A stretch of DNA of 64,000 bases, from assembly GCF_007713685.1 (NCBI RefSeq), contig NZ_VMRJ01000002.1, positions 1,047,412-1,111,411 of the forward strand, given 5' to 3'. Source of the stretch: Hymenobacter setariae (GTDB taxonomy: Bacteria; Bacteroidota; Bacteroidia; Cytophagales; Hymenobacteraceae). Position numbers and translations under genes: made by a program. Positions 8,727 to 17,576 of the stretch are shown here, one piece after another. Below the pieces are notes generated by a model. The model was not told the origin of the DNA and did not search any database. It saw only the letters and a list, made by a program, of their open reading frames with translations. How positions within the stretch are numbered: the stretch's first letter is position 1; each line of letters opens with the position of its first letter.

Positions 8727-10295
8727 CTAGCTAGCCGCCGCGGCTGTAGCCTTGCGCTGGGGGCTGCTGGTAGGGGGCGGGGTGGCCGGCGCGGCTATCG
8801 CCACGGCTTGCTTGGGCCATGTGAAATAGAAGGTAGCACCTTCACCCTCGGTCGATTCGACCCAGATGCGGCCACCCTGGCGCTCCACTATTTTCTTCAC
8901 AATGGCCAGCCCTACGCCCGTGCTTTCGAGGGCGTCGCGCTCGACTAGGGTTTGAAAAATAATAAAAATGCGCTCATGGTATTCGGGCGCGATGCCGGGC
9001 CCATCATCTTGCACCGAAAACCGGTAAAACTCGCCCGAGGCCTCATCGCAGCCAATGTGGATATGCCCGGTGCTAGGGTGGTCGTGGTACTTAATAGCGT
9101 TGGAAATCAAGTTGGTAAACACCTGCTGCAGCTGCGTGCGGTTAGTGACGAGCGTAGGCAGGAAGAAGGGCAACTCCAGCTTAAAGCCCTGGGGCATGCT
9201 CAGCGTATCGGTGATTTCGCGCAGTAGCTGGCGCACGAACACTGGCTCGTTGGCCTCGGCCACGCGGCCCACCCGCGCCAGGGCCAAAATGCCCGTTATC
9301 AGGTTTTCCATGCGGTGCACGCGCTGCCGCATCAAAGCTAGAAACTCCCGAATGTGCTGGGGCAGGTTGTCCTTGCCCATGTCTTCCTCTATCCAACGCG
9401 AGGCGCTTTCGATGCCGCGCAGAGGCGCTTTCAGGTCGTGCGACACCACGTAGGCAAATTGGTCCAGCTCCTGGTTGCGGCCCTCCAGCTGGCTAATGTT
9501 CTGGTCAATGGTATGCGCCATGCCATTGAGGGCGCCCGTTAGCTCGCTTAGCTCATCGTGTTCGTTGTCAACTATCTGAGTTTTGTAGTCGCCATCGGCT
9601 AGGCGGCGGGCCAGCAGTATCATGCTGCGCAAGCGGCGGCTCAGCAGCCGCACGAGGTACACGGCCCACAGCAGCCCTAGTACCAGCCCTAGGGCCGCCA
9701 CAAACCCCGAAATGCGCTGCGCCCGCGTGATGCTATCGGCTAGCCGTTCGCGCTGGGCCTGGCGGTTGGCGGTTTCGGTGTCGTCGAAAAGCATCATCTG
9801 GTGCCGAATGGCATCCATTACCTGCTTGCCTACCAGGCCCTCGGCTAGGCTGCCGTGGGGCATGCCTTCGAGGCCGCGCTGCAACGGATTGCCAAGGCGG
9901 GCGGCGCGCTTTTCGCTTACCAGCATGTGCGTGTAAGCCGTCCACTGCTGAAAGAGGTGCCGGGTGGTGTCGAGGCGCTGGCGCTGCACGGGCTCGTTGC
10001 CCAGCTGCTCATTCAGCTGCTTGAAACGCGTTAGCAGGTCGCGCTCGCCACTGTAGTAGGGGTCCAGCATCTGCTCGTTGCCAATGAGCAGGTAGCCTCG
10101 AAAGCCCGTTTCCATGTCGATGATGCTCCGCAGCAGGGTAGTGCCATCGGCCGACACGTGCTGCGACGCTTCCACGCGCTGCGAGTTGCGCAGTACTTGG
10201 CCCGCCAGCTGGTAGTTGAGCAGCAGCACCGCCGCAAACAGTCCTAGCAGCAGCAAAAATCCAGCAAAAAGCTTAGTAGTCAGGTTTATTCTCAT
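8727..10295 (-). CDS. CHASE3-HAMP sensor histidine kinase
   Basis: The protein has an N-terminal membrane helix, a periplasmic CHASE3-like helical domain (MetGFRGYLL motif, about 60-180), a second membrane helix, a HAMP domain, a HisKA domain whose H-box VVSHDLKAPLRG carries the phosphorylated His (H286 from this start), and a HATPase domain with N box (LISNAIKYHDHP), G1 (DDGPGI) and G2 (TGVGLAIVKK). I chose the ATG at 10295; the frame also opens at a TTG at 10319 that overlaps the stop of the CZB gene. The order CZB protein, kinase, regulator indicates an operon. The CHASE3 ligand is unknown. Confidence 0.92.
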   Translation of the reverse strand: MRINLTTKLFAGFLLLLGLFAAVLLLNYQLAGQVLRNSQRVEASQHVSADGTTLLRSIIDMETGFRGYLLIGNEQMLDPYYSGERDLLTRFKQLNEQLGNEPVQRQRLDTTRHLFQQWTAYTHMLVSEKRAARLGNPLQRGLEGMPHGSLAEGLVGKQVMDAIRHQMMLFDDTETANRQAQRERLADSITRAQRISGFVAALGLVLGLLWAVYLVRLLSRRLRSMILLARRLADGDYKTQIVDNEHDELSELTGALNGMAHTIDQNISQLEGRNQELDQFAYVVSHDLKAPLRGIESASRWIEEDMGKDNLPQHIREFLALMRQRVHRMENLITGILALARVGRVAEANEPVFVRQLLREITDTLSMPQGFKLELPFFLPTLVTNRTQLQQVFTNLISNAIKYHDHPSTGHIHIGCDEASGEFYRFSVQDDGPGIAPEYHERIFIIFQTLVERDALESTGVGLAIVKKIVERQGGRIWVESTEGEGATFYFTWPKQAVAIAAPATPPPTSSPQRKATAAAAS

Positions 10296-10315
10296 AGCAG
10301 CCCGGCTGGCCGGTT

Positions 10316-10687
10316 TCAAGCCTCAGCAATACGCAGTTTGTTTTCAATGGTTTGCATCAGCTGCGTAATGTGGTCGGCGCGCTCTTGCACGCTCTTGAAG
10401 CCAGCAAGGGCCTCGTCGCGCTGGCCAGCCACATGCTTATCCATCAGTACATTGGCTTGCTGATGAATAAGCCGGTGCTGGTGGTCAAGCTCCTTCATCT
10501 CCGGGATGTGGGCGTAGGCGCCCTCGCGCCGGCTGGTTATCCACTTGCCTAGGCTGCACTGGTCGGGGTCGCGCAGCAAGCCTTCCGAACTGGTGTTGCC
10601 ATACAAGAAGGAGCGCAGCTTGGCCTTGAAGGAGAAATGTTTAACCAAGGCAGATTCGAAGTCTTGCTTGATGGCGTCGGGGCTCAT
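10316..10687 (-). CDS. Stand-alone CZB (chemoreceptor zinc-binding) domain protein
   Basis: This 123-residue helical protein matches the CZB domain: HFSFKAKLRSFLYG with H17, the central CSLGKW motif with C44, and HRLIHQQAN with H71 and H75. These are the usual His-Cys-His-His zinc ligands. CZB domains sense zinc and, through the reactive zinc-bound Cys, oxidants such as hypochlorous acid, usually fused to chemoreceptors or diguanylate cyclases. Here the domain is a separate protein encoded next to a histidine kinase, so it may modulate that kinase in the cytoplasm. No other domain fits in the length. Confidence 0.85.
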   Translation of the reverse strand: MSPDAIKQDFESALVKHFSFKAKLRSFLYGNTSSEGLLRDPDQCSLGKWITSRREGAYAHIPEMKELDHQHRLIHQQANVLMDKHVAGQRDEALAGFKSVQERADHITQLMQTIENKLRIAEA

Positions 10688-10751
10688 GCGGAACAGCGTA
10701 AAGGGCGTGGGCCCGGCTCGTTGAGCCCAGACCCGCTATTTTCGTGGCTGG

Positions 10752-10759
10752 CAAAGCTA
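10752..10759 (-). promoter_or_regulatory. Possible -7 element upstream of the CZB/kinase/regulator operon
   Basis: On the minus strand TAGCTTTG is an exact match to TAnnTTTG, about 65 bases before the CZB start codon. I could not see a clear -33 TTG. Confidence 0.35.
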
Positions 10760-10859
10760 GGCCACATCGTTTAGGTTAACCTTGAGGTTGATTTCCTTAT
10801 ACGTGTCCGGCGTCCTTTCCAACTAATTCTCTCGCTTTACTTTTATTTGCTCCCCTTTC

Positions 10860-11972
10860 ATGGAAGCCACGCCGCTCAAAACCGTTGCCCTGCACGCCAC
10901 GCACCAGCAGCTCGGGGCTCGCATAGTACCCTTTGCGGGCTATGCCATGCCCGTGCGCTACTCATCTGACCTAGAAGAACACCACACCGTGCGGCGCGGC
11001 GTGGGCATTTTCGACGTGTCGCACATGGGTGAGTTTCGGCTGCGCGGCCCGCAAGCCCTCGACCTCATCCAGCGCACTACCAGCAACGACGCCAGCAAGC
11101 TGCAGCCCGGCAAGGCCCAGTACTCGTGCCTGCCCAACGCCGAGGGCGGCATCGTCGACGACCTGCTGGTATACATGCTGGCCGAAAACGACTACTTCTT
11201 GGTAGTCAACGCCTCGAACATTGAGAAGGATTGGAACTGGCTGGTGCAGCATAATACCGAAGGTGTGGAGATGGAAAACGTGTCCGACCGTCTCAGCCTG
11301 TTTGCGGTGCAAGGGCCCAAGGCGGCCGCCGCACTGGCTTCGCTTACCGATGTTGACCTAGGGGCCATTCCGTACTACAGCTTCGTGCAGGGTACGTTTG
11401 CGGGGGCACCGGGTGTCCTCATTTCGGCTACGGGCTACACTGGCGCCGGCGGCTTCGAACTGTACGTGCCCAATGAGCACGCCGCCCACGTCTGGAATCA
11501 GATTATGGACGCCGGCCTGCCCTACGGCATCAAGCCCATCGGCCTGGGTGCGCGCGACACGCTGCGCCTCGAAATGGGCTATTGCCTCTACGGCAACGAT
11601 ATCGACGACACCACGTCGCCCCTCGAAGCTGGCCTAGGGTGGATTACCAAGTTCACCAAAGACTTCACCAATAGCGACAGCCTAAAGGCGCAAAAGGCCG
11701 CGGGCGTTACGCGCAAGCTGGTAGGCTTTGTGATGGATGGTCCTGGTGGCCTGCCCCGCAGCCACTATCCGCTGGTAAATGCCGCGGGCGAGCCCATTGG
11801 CGAAGTAACCAGCGGCGGGCAGTCGCCCACGCTCAGCCGCGGCATCGGCCTAGGGTACGTCAAGACGGAGTTTGCGGCGGCAGGCACGCCCATCTTCGTG
11901 CAGGTGCGGGGCAAAAACCTGCCCGCCACTGTGAGCAAGCTGCCGCTGGTACCTGGCACCGAGGAGGCGTAA
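10860..11972 (+). CDS. gcvT: Glycine cleavage system aminomethyltransferase (T protein)
   Basis: GcvT transfers the methylene group of the aminomethyl-lipoyl H protein to tetrahydrofolate and releases ammonia. The 370 residues show the typical start ([21 protein letters not shown]), [11 protein letters not shown], the folate-site region LLVYML and [26 protein letters not shown], and [14 protein letters not shown] with LGWITKF. Length and order are normal. The other glycine cleavage genes are not in this window. A TTTATTTG element ends 11 bases before the ATG. Confidence 0.95.
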   Translation: MEATPLKTVALHATHQQLGARIVPFAGYAMPVRYSSDLEEHHTVRRGVGIFDVSHMGEFRLRGPQALDLIQRTTSNDASKLQPGKAQYSCLPNAEGGIVDDLLVYMLAENDYFLVVNASNIEKDWNWLVQHNTEGVEMENVSDRLSLFAVQGPKAAAALASLTDVDLGAIPYYSFVQGTFAGAPGVLISATGYTGAGGFELYVPNEHAAHVWNQIMDAGLPYGIKPIGLGARDTLRLEMGYCLYGNDIDDTTSPLEAGLGWITKFTKDFTNSDSLKAQKAAGVTRKLVGFVMDGPGGLPRSHYPLVNAAGEPIGEVTSGGQSPTLSRGIGLGYVKTEFAAAGTPIFVQVRGKNLPATVSKLPLVPGTEEA

Positions 11973-11997
11973 GTAAATTTTCAGTAATAAACGCTTT

Positions 11998-12088
11998 GTC
12001 ATTGCGAGGAGGAACGACGAAGCAATCTTTCCTTACACCGCAGCTAGTGTGCAGAAAAGATTGCTTCGTCGTTCCTTCTCGCAATGAC
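11998..12088. repeat. REP-like palindrome, GAAGCAATC family
   Basis: The arms 11998-12030 and 12056-12088 pair with one mismatch; the left arm begins GTCATTGCGAGG and contains GACGAAGCAATC. It occupies nearly all the space between gcvT and comB. Confidence 0.75.
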
Positions 12089-12099
12089 GGGACTATCCT

Positions 12100-12873
12100 A
12101 TGAAACTCGATGTTTGTTTTTCGCCCGAACTGCTGCCGCTCTACGACCTGCACGGCAAGGTGGCCGTGATTGTAGACGTGCTGCGTGCTACGAGCACCAT
12201 TGTCACGGCGCTTGACCAAGGCGTGACCGAAGTATTTGCCGTAGCTACGCTCGACGAGTGCGCAACCCTAGGGCGCGACCACGGCTGCATTACGGCCGCC
12301 GAGCGCGATGGCATCGCGGCCGAAGGATTTGACCTAGGCAACTCGCCGTTTGGGTTTCTCAACGAAGAATTTCCGGTGCGGGGGCGCACGCTGGCCATCA
12401 GCACCACCAATGGTACTAAGGCCCTGCACCGCTCGCTCGATGCTGCTGCCGTGATATGCGGCTCTTTTCTCAACCTAAGCGCAGTCGTGGACTTCATCGT
12501 GGCGCAGCAGCGCGACGTAGTAGTGGTGTGCGCCGGCTGGAAAGGCCAGTTTTGCCTCGAAGACACTGCCTTTGGCGGGGCGCTGGCCGCCCGCCTCGTG
12601 CCCCTAGGGTACGATGTGGCTTGGTCGGATGCGGCTATCGCGGCCCTGCACCTCTGGGAGCACGCCCAAGCCGAGTGGCCCGCTTACTTGCTAGAGTCGG
12701 CCGCTGTGCGCCGCCTCAACGCCCTGGAGTACCACGACGACTTCGTGTTTTGCATGAAGCTCGACGTGTACCCACACATCTTGCCCCTGTGGCAAAACGA
12801 CCGATTGATTGATGCGGGAGGCAGTCCAAAACAAACTGCTCCCTCGCCAGTGAGCCTGGAAAGGGAGCAGTAG
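12100..12873 (+). CDS. comB: 2-phosphosulfolactate phosphatase family (ComB)
   Basis: ComB hydrolyses 2-phosphosulfolactate to sulfolactate, a step first known from coenzyme M synthesis. The 257 residues show the conserved IVDVLRATSTI near the N-terminus, TAAERDG, DLGNSPFGF, AISTTNGTKAL and VVCAGWKGQFCLEDTAFGG. Bacteroidota do not make coenzyme M, so here the enzyme probably serves sulfolactate metabolism or sulfonolipid-related chemistry; this is inference. The last 20 or so residues are poorly conserved. A hairpin follows the stop codon. Confidence 0.85.
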   Translation: MKLDVCFSPELLPLYDLHGKVAVIVDVLRATSTIVTALDQGVTEVFAVATLDECATLGRDHGCITAAERDGIAAEGFDLGNSPFGFLNEEFPVRGRTLAISTTNGTKALHRSLDAAAVICGSFLNLSAVVDFIVAQQRDVVVVCAGWKGQFCLEDTAFGGALAARLVPLGYDVAWSDAAIAALHLWEHAQAEWPAYLLESAAVRRLNALEYHDDFVFCMKLDVYPHILPLWQNDRLIDAGGSPKQTAPSPVSLEREQ

Positions 12874-12882
12874 GTAGGAGAA

Positions 12883-12915
12883 GGGCCTGAAACGCAGGCG
12901 CTGCGTTTCAGGCCC
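12883..12915. terminator. Hairpin between convergent comB and MBL/rhodanese genes
   Basis: The 15-base arms 12883-12897 and 12901-12915 are perfectly complementary around a 3-base loop. The second arm overlaps the stop codon region of the minus-strand gene. Confidence 0.7.
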
Positions 12916-14285
12916 TAGGTGGCCGGCACAAAGTCGAGCACAGCTTCACTCAGGTCGAACACCGGCGTGTGCGGCAGTGCTGCCTGAATGATGCTGGCGC
13001 CGGCCGCTGAGCGATAGCCGCCCGCGCAGTGCACCAGTATGGGCTTGTCGGCCGGTATTTCGCCCACGCGCTCGCGCAGTTCGGGCAGTGGGATTAGTAG
13101 CGCATCGGTAAAAAGCGGCGTTTGCGCTTCGGTGCGATTGCGGATATCCACTATCGTAAACTGCTCGGGGTGCGTCTGCACGGCACCTAGGTCCACGTCA
13201 GGGCTAGTAATGGGCAATATCAGAGGCGCTAGCAGTGCGCCTTTGATATTGCCTTCGTAGCCAATTTTGGCCGCTTTGCGCATCACGGCGTCGAGCTGAA
13301 TCTGGGTGTCGGCCACCAAGTAAAATTTCTCGGTGGGGCCCACTACCGAGCCCAGCCAGGTTTCAAACTTGCCGCCATCCATCAGGTTGATGGCGCCGGG
13401 TAGGTGGCCCGCCCGGAACTTGGCCGCCGGCCGCGTATCAATCACCAATACGCCGGGCTCTAGGGCCGCGATGGAGCCAGGACGCGGCACGGCCCGGATG
13501 CTGTCTTCAAAGTTGGGTGCGCCGCGCTTGTTGAGCTGCACGTCGTGGCCAAAGTATTTAGGAATGAACGGCTGGTCCTCTAGCAGCACCTTAATAAACT
13601 CCTGCTCCGACATGGGTTGCAGGGCGTAGTTGGTGGCCAGCTCTTTCGCAATGGTGCTATCGAGGTCGGGGCTAGTGGTTTTGCCGCAGAGCGAGCCCGG
13701 ACCGTGGGCCGGGTACACGCGGGTGGTGCCGGGCAGGGCCATCAGCTTTTGGCGGGTGCTGCGGTAGAGCTGGGCCGCCAATTCCTCGCGGGTGTGGCCG
13801 CCTACGGCTTGGTCTTCGCGCAGGTCGGGGCGGCCTACGTCGCCTACAAACAGGGTGTCGCCGGTAAAGACGGCGCGGGTCTGGGCGGCCTCATCGAGCA
13901 GTAAGATGCTGATGCTGTCGGGCGAGTGGCCAGGGGTGTTGAGGGCGTGCAGCTCGATGGTGCCGAGCTTGAGGCGGTCGCCGTCGTCGAAGTTTTTATG
14001 GGGGTAGGTAACCTCGGCCAGCTTGCTGCAATAGATGGTGGCGTCGGTTTCGCGCGCTATTTCGAGGTGGCTGCTCACGAAATCGGCGTGCGGGTGGGTT
14101 TCAATCACCGCGATGATTTCGGCGTCGTGTTCGTCGGCAAAATCGTAGTAAGGCTGGGGGTCGCGGCCGGGGTCGATGACGGCCATTTGGCGGCCGGCGC
14201 GCACCGCGTAAGACGCATGGGCCAGGCCTTTATCGTAAAACTGCTGAATTTGCACCGCGGGGGTGCTACTACTGGGGAGGGGCAT
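12915..14285 (-). CDS. Metallo-beta-lactamase / double rhodanese protein (persulfide dioxygenase-like)
   Basis: The N-terminal half is a metallo-beta-lactamase fold with ETHPHADFVSSH, NTPGHSPDS, FTGDTLFVGDVGRPDL and VYPAHGPGS, the pattern of ETHE1-type persulfide dioxygenases, which oxidise glutathione persulfide to sulfite. Two rhodanese domains follow. The last has its active Cys in VHCAGGYRSA, while the first has Asp at that place (FYLVADTQ) and is probably structural. The likely role is sulfide and persulfide detoxification in the cytoplasm. I use the ATG at 14285; a GTG at 14315 would add ten unremarkable residues. Confidence 0.88.
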   Translation of the reverse strand: MPLPSSSTPAVQIQQFYDKGLAHASYAVRAGRQMAVIDPGRDPQPYYDFADEHDAEIIAVIETHPHADFVSSHLEIARETDATIYCSKLAEVTYPHKNFDDGDRLKLGTIELHALNTPGHSPDSISILLLDEAAQTRAVFTGDTLFVGDVGRPDLREDQAVGGHTREELAAQLYRSTRQKLMALPGTTRVYPAHGPGSLCGKTTSPDLDSTIAKELATNYALQPMSEQEFIKVLLEDQPFIPKYFGHDVQLNKRGAPNFEDSIRAVPRPGSIAALEPGVLVIDTRPAAKFRAGHLPGAINLMDGGKFETWLGSVVGPTEKFYLVADTQIQLDAVMRKAAKIGYEGNIKGALLAPLILPITSPDVDLGAVQTHPEQFTIVDIRNRTEAQTPLFTDALLIPLPELRERVGEIPADKPILVHCAGGYRSAAGASIIQAALPHTPVFDLSEAVLDFVPAT

Positions 14286-14695
14286 TGGGGCGAAAGGCAG
14301 CCGACCAGCTAACACGCTGAGTCACCGACTGCCAAGGTAGGTAGATACGTCAAATATAAGTAATACCGCAAAAAAAACGTGCAAAGTCCAGCCCGCTTGC
14401 GTCCTACTTCCTGGCCTGACCCACCGGGCCACCACGCACAAAGCCCCGGCCGACTGGCCGGGGCTTTGTACAAAAAGTGTGAAAGAAGAGTAGCGTTGGG
14501 CGGGTAGCTGGTACCCGCGGTGCCCTAGGTAACAGTTGCAGACAAGGCCTTCCAAGAAGGACCTAAGCAGAAAAAGAGGTGAGAAAAGCCGGGCCCGCCC
14601 CTAAGTAGTGCGGAAGTAACTAGCAGAATGCAAGGAGCGGGCCAAACTTTTAGAACGCCTTAGGTCGCACCGCCCAATGCTTAGGCACCAGCCAG
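14286..14695. other. Intergenic stretch with one hairpin, no gene seen
   Basis: About 410 bases lie between two minus-strand genes. The only clear structure is a perfect 14-bp hairpin (14438-14451 with 14456-14469, core AAAGCCCCGGCC), which may end transcription. A second, weaker pairing joins GGGCCCGC near 14590 with GCGGGCC near 14637. A 77-residue frame spans the hairpin and is not convincing. I could not match the region to tmRNA, RNase P RNA or SRP RNA. Confidence 0.5.
14438..14469. terminator. Hairpin, possible terminator
   Basis: Perfect 14-bp stem with a 4-base loop (GACT). The run of T on either side is weak, so its activity as a terminator is uncertain. Confidence 0.5.
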
Positions 14696-15118
14696 TTAAT
14701 CGAGGTCGCTGGCCGCCGTGCCTTGGCGGCGCTCGCGCATCATTTCGCGGCGCTGGGCCATCAACTGCTGGTATTTAGTGTACTGGTCCGGGGTGAGCAC
14801 CGTCTTGAGTTGGCCATCAAACTTATCGCGGCCAGCTCGCATGGCTTGGCCCATGGCGCGCCGGTTGCCGCCCGATTGCTGAATAGCAGCTTGCATCTCT
14901 TGGCGCTGGGTGGTCAGCAGCTGTTGCAACTGAGTTTGCTGCTCGGGACTGAGGTTTAGCTCTTTGGCCAGGCGGCCAGCTTGCGCCTGGGCTTGCTGCT
15001 CGGGAGTGCGGTTGCCGGTCAGGTTGTTGAGCGGGGGCTGCGCGGTAGGTGCGGTTTGAGCATGAGCGGCCGCCGAGGCAAGACCTAGGGCGGCCACGAG
15101 GGCGAGAGTCTTAATCAT
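14696..15118 (-). CDS. Periplasmic Spy/CpxP-like helical protein
   Basis: A Sec signal peptide (MIKTLALVAALGLASAAAHAQ) is followed by a Gln-rich helical domain with the pattern LAKELNLSPEQQTQLQQLL and, near the end, LTPDQYTKYQQL. This is the two-helix arrangement with an L-T/S-P-x-Q element seen in Spy/CpxP-like periplasmic proteins of Bacteroidota. Such proteins act in envelope stress or as ATP-independent chaperones, but the role here is not shown. It is a paralogue of the next gene (15308-15676), with which it shares orientation and length. Confidence 0.75.
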   Translation of the reverse strand: MIKTLALVAALGLASAAAHAQTAPTAQPPLNNLTGNRTPEQQAQAQAGRLAKELNLSPEQQTQLQQLLTTQRQEMQAAIQQSGGNRRAMGQAMRAGRDKFDGQLKTVLTPDQYTKYQQLMAQRREMMRERRQGTAASDLD

Positions 15119-15251
15119 AATAATAAATCGAAAGTGGGGAAACCGGTGTAAAACCAGGGCGGCTTCGGTTTTTAGAGCCTTGTGTCAACGCAAGGTTTAA
15201 GTGCCCTGCCCGGCCACTGCGGGAATAGACCAAGTACTGGCATGGTTGCAA

Positions 15252-15284
15252 AAAGGCCCTTTCCAGTTTCTGGAAAGGGCCTTT
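15252..15284 (-). terminator. Terminator of the 15308-15676 gene
   Basis: The 14-base arms 15252-15265 and 15271-15284 are perfectly complementary. On the minus strand the stem is followed by a run of T, as in an intrinsic terminator. Confidence 0.75.
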
Positions 15285-15307
15285 GAAGAATGGAAGTGTG
15301 CGCGACG

Positions 15308-15676
15308 CTAGTGTGCAACGGTGTGCAGCTGGCCGATGCGCGCCGCCTTGTTTTGCTGGTAGCGCACATACTGCGCGGGCGTGAGCACACCTCGAATCAG
15401 CTCGTCAGACTTGGCGCGGTCGAAGGCCATGGCAGTTTGCAGGCCAGCGGGGTCGCCTTGATGAGCAGCGCGGTCGGCATCCATGTGCTGGCGCGTGAGC
15501 AATAGTACTTTGCGTAGGCGGGTCTGCTGGTCAGCCGATAGGCCTAGCTCTTGGGTTAAGCGCTGGGTTTGGCTACTCACAGCCGCCTGCATGGCGGCCG
15601 TGGGGGCCGGAACTTGAGCGTGGGCGCTAGCCGCCGATAGACTTACTAAGGCGAGTATAATAAAGGACTTTTTCAT
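15308..15676 (-). CDS. Periplasmic Spy/CpxP-like helical protein, paralogue
   Basis: The product has 122 residues from the ATG at 15676, which gives a good signal peptide (MKKSFIILALVSLSAASAHAQ); the longer frame to 15703 adds nine residues before it. The mature part repeats the pattern of its neighbour: LTQELGLSADQQTRLRKVL and, near the end, LTPAQYVRYQQNK. The pair probably arose by duplication, but the two genes are separated by a terminator and may be controlled separately. Confidence 0.75.
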   Translation of the reverse strand: MKKSFIILALVSLSAASAHAQVPAPTAAMQAAVSSQTQRLTQELGLSADQQTRLRKVLLLTRQHMDADRAAHQGDPAGLQTAMAFDRAKSDELIRGVLTPAQYVRYQQNKAARIGQLHTVAH

Positions 15677-15700
15677 ATTGTATAAGGGTAAAGTAGGAGA

Positions 15701-15708
15701 CAAAAATA
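15701..15708 (-). promoter_or_regulatory. Possible -7 element for the 15308-15676 gene
   Basis: On the minus strand TATTTTTG matches TAnnTTTG exactly and lies about 25 bases before the start codon. No clear -33 element is seen. Confidence 0.35.
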
Positions 15709-15911
15709 AGCTCGCGCTGGCTTGATGCGCAGCATAAAAAGAACAACGACTAGCAGCTTAAGCTCCGCTGGCCCGTCTAATGCAAATGCTCGGCCAAAGC
15801 TGAAGCGCGGCTGGTCGCAAAGTTTCGCGTATTTTCGGCCCGCCGGGGTGTTCCCCACATCAACGCACTATTACCCCACCATTAGTATTCCCTCCCCCAA
15901 ACCTCTACTAC

Positions 15912-17498
15912 ATGCCGAGTATTTTTGCTAAAAAACCGCTTGCCCAGCTTTTGGGTGAAGCTAACTCGACCGGGCACGGTGCGCTCAAGCGCACGCTGGG
16001 CGCGGGCAACCTCGTGGCCCTGGGCGTGGGCGCTATCATTGGGGCGGGCCTGTTTGTGCGCACAGCCGCTGCCGCTGCCCAGGCCTCGGGCCCGGGCGTG
16101 ACGCTAGCTTTCATCTTGGCAGCGTTCGGCTGCGTGTTTGCCGGGCTTTGCTACGCCGAGTTTGCGGCCATGATTCCGATTGCCGGCTCGGCCTATACTT
16201 ACGCCTACACCACTATGGGCGAGTTTGTGGCCTGGGTTATCGGCTGGGCACTCATCATGGAATATGCCCTAGGGGCGGCCACCGTGTCTATTGCCTGGAG
16301 CGAGTACTTGAATAAGCTCTTAGAGGTCTTTGGGACAAGTATACCCTATAATCTCAGCCACTCGCCCTTCGAAAGCGCCGTCATTAATGGTGTGACGCAG
16401 CATGGGCTCATCAACCTGCCCGCTTTGCTCATCATTGTGATGCTGAGCTTGCTGCTTGTGAAAGGTACCCAAGAATCTGCCTTGTTCAACGCCGTTATCG
16501 TGGTGCTCAAGACCCTCATCGTAGTAGTATTCATTGCGGTGGGCTGGCAGTTTATCAACCCCGCCAACCACGCGCCCTACCTCATTCCGGCCGACGCCGT
16601 GGTGAAAAACGCCGCTGGCGAAGTAGTACGCACCTACGAAGGCTTTTTCAAGCATGGCTTGGGCGGCATTATCGGCGGTGCTGGTATCGTATTTTTTGCC
16701 TTTATCGGCTTTGATGCCGTGAGCACGGCCGCGCAAGAGGCCAAAAACCCGAAGCGCGACATGCCCATTGGCATCCTAGGTTCGCTGGCTATCTGCACCG
16801 TGCTCTACATCCTGTTTGGCCACGTGCTGACGGGTGTGGCCAACTGGCGTGAGTTTGCCGACCCGGCCCTGGGCGGCGAGGCCTCGGTAGCCTATGCCAT
16901 TCGGCAGCACATGCCCGGCTACGGCTGGCTAGCTACGGCCGTTACGCTCGGTATTCTGCTCGGCTTTACCTCGGTTATTCTGGTTATGCTCATGGGCCAG
17001 AGCCGCGTGTTCTTTTCGATGGCTAAGGATGGCCTCATGCCCAAAGCCTTCTCGGAACTGCACCCCAAATTCAACACGCCTTACAAGTCTAATCTCATGC
17101 TGATGGTGTTTGTGGGTTTGTTCGCGGCATTTGTGCCCGGCTCGCTAGCTGGCGACCTCACCTCGTTTGGCACGCTGCTGGCCTTCGTGCTGGTGAGCAT
17201 TGGCGTTTGGATTATGCGTAAGTCAGACCCCACGCAGCCGCGTCCCTTCCGCGCACCGCTCTCCACGCCGAGCTTCCCGCTTGTGCCCATCATGGGCGCT
17301 GTCGTTTGCACGCTGCTAATTGTGGGCCTCGATTCGTTCACGTTGCAAGTGGCATTCGGCTGGATGCTGCTCGGCTTCTTCGTGTATTTCCTCTACGGCA
17401 AGCGCAACTCGATGCTGCAAAAAGGCATTGTGGTAGTGCCCACTGAGATGGATGAAGAAGCTTTCGTTAAGCCTGGCTCGCCAGGCAGCAACTACTAG
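15912..17498 (+). CDS. APC-family amino acid permease
   Basis: This 528-residue membrane protein has about 12-14 hydrophobic segments and the APC superfamily features: NLVALGVGAIIGAGLFVRT in the first helix, IPIAGSAYTYAYTTMGE, and FFAFIGFDAVSTAAQEAKNP, typical of the cationic amino acid transporter (YfnA/CAT-like) branch. It would import amino acids across the inner membrane by cation symport or exchange. The substrate cannot be read from the sequence. A perfect hairpin follows the stop codon. Confidence 0.92.
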   Translation: MPSIFAKKPLAQLLGEANSTGHGALKRTLGAGNLVALGVGAIIGAGLFVRTAAAAAQASGPGVTLAFILAAFGCVFAGLCYAEFAAMIPIAGSAYTYAYTTMGEFVAWVIGWALIMEYALGAATVSIAWSEYLNKLLEVFGTSIPYNLSHSPFESAVINGVTQHGLINLPALLIIVMLSLLLVKGTQESALFNAVIVVLKTLIVVVFIAVGWQFINPANHAPYLIPADAVVKNAAGEVVRTYEGFFKHGLGGIIGGAGIVFFAFIGFDAVSTAAQEAKNPKRDMPIGILGSLAICTVLYILFGHVLTGVANWREFADPALGGEASVAYAIRQHMPGYGWLATAVTLGILLGFTSVILVMLMGQSRVFFSMAKDGLMPKAFSELHPKFNTPYKSNLMLMVFVGLFAAFVPGSLAGDLTSFGTLLAFVLVSIGVWIMRKSDPTQPRPFRAPLSTPSFPLVPIMGAVVCTLLIVGLDSFTLQVAFGWMLLGFFVYFLYGKRNSMLQKGIVVVPTEMDEEAFVKPGSPGSNY

Positions 17499-17504
17499 CT
17501 ACGA

Positions 17505-17564
17505 GCAAGCCTCAACAGAAAGCCCCACCAGTTGCAACTGGTGGGGCTTTCTGTTGAGGCTTGC
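17505..17564. terminator. Bidirectional terminator, perfect 60-base palindrome
   Basis: The 30-base arms 17505-17534 and 17535-17564 are perfectly complementary with no spacer. They sit between the convergent ends of the permease gene and the gene at 17577-17987. Confidence 0.85.
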
Positions 17565-17576
17565 CTCCTAGGCTAC

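Noticed and set aside
14322..14555. 77-residue minus-strand frame
   Set aside because: It spans the strong hairpin at 14438-14469 and has no protein-like pattern.
14480..14695. Possible structural RNA (SRP, RNase P or tmRNA)
   Set aside because: I compared it by eye with the conserved cores of these RNAs on both strands and found no match.
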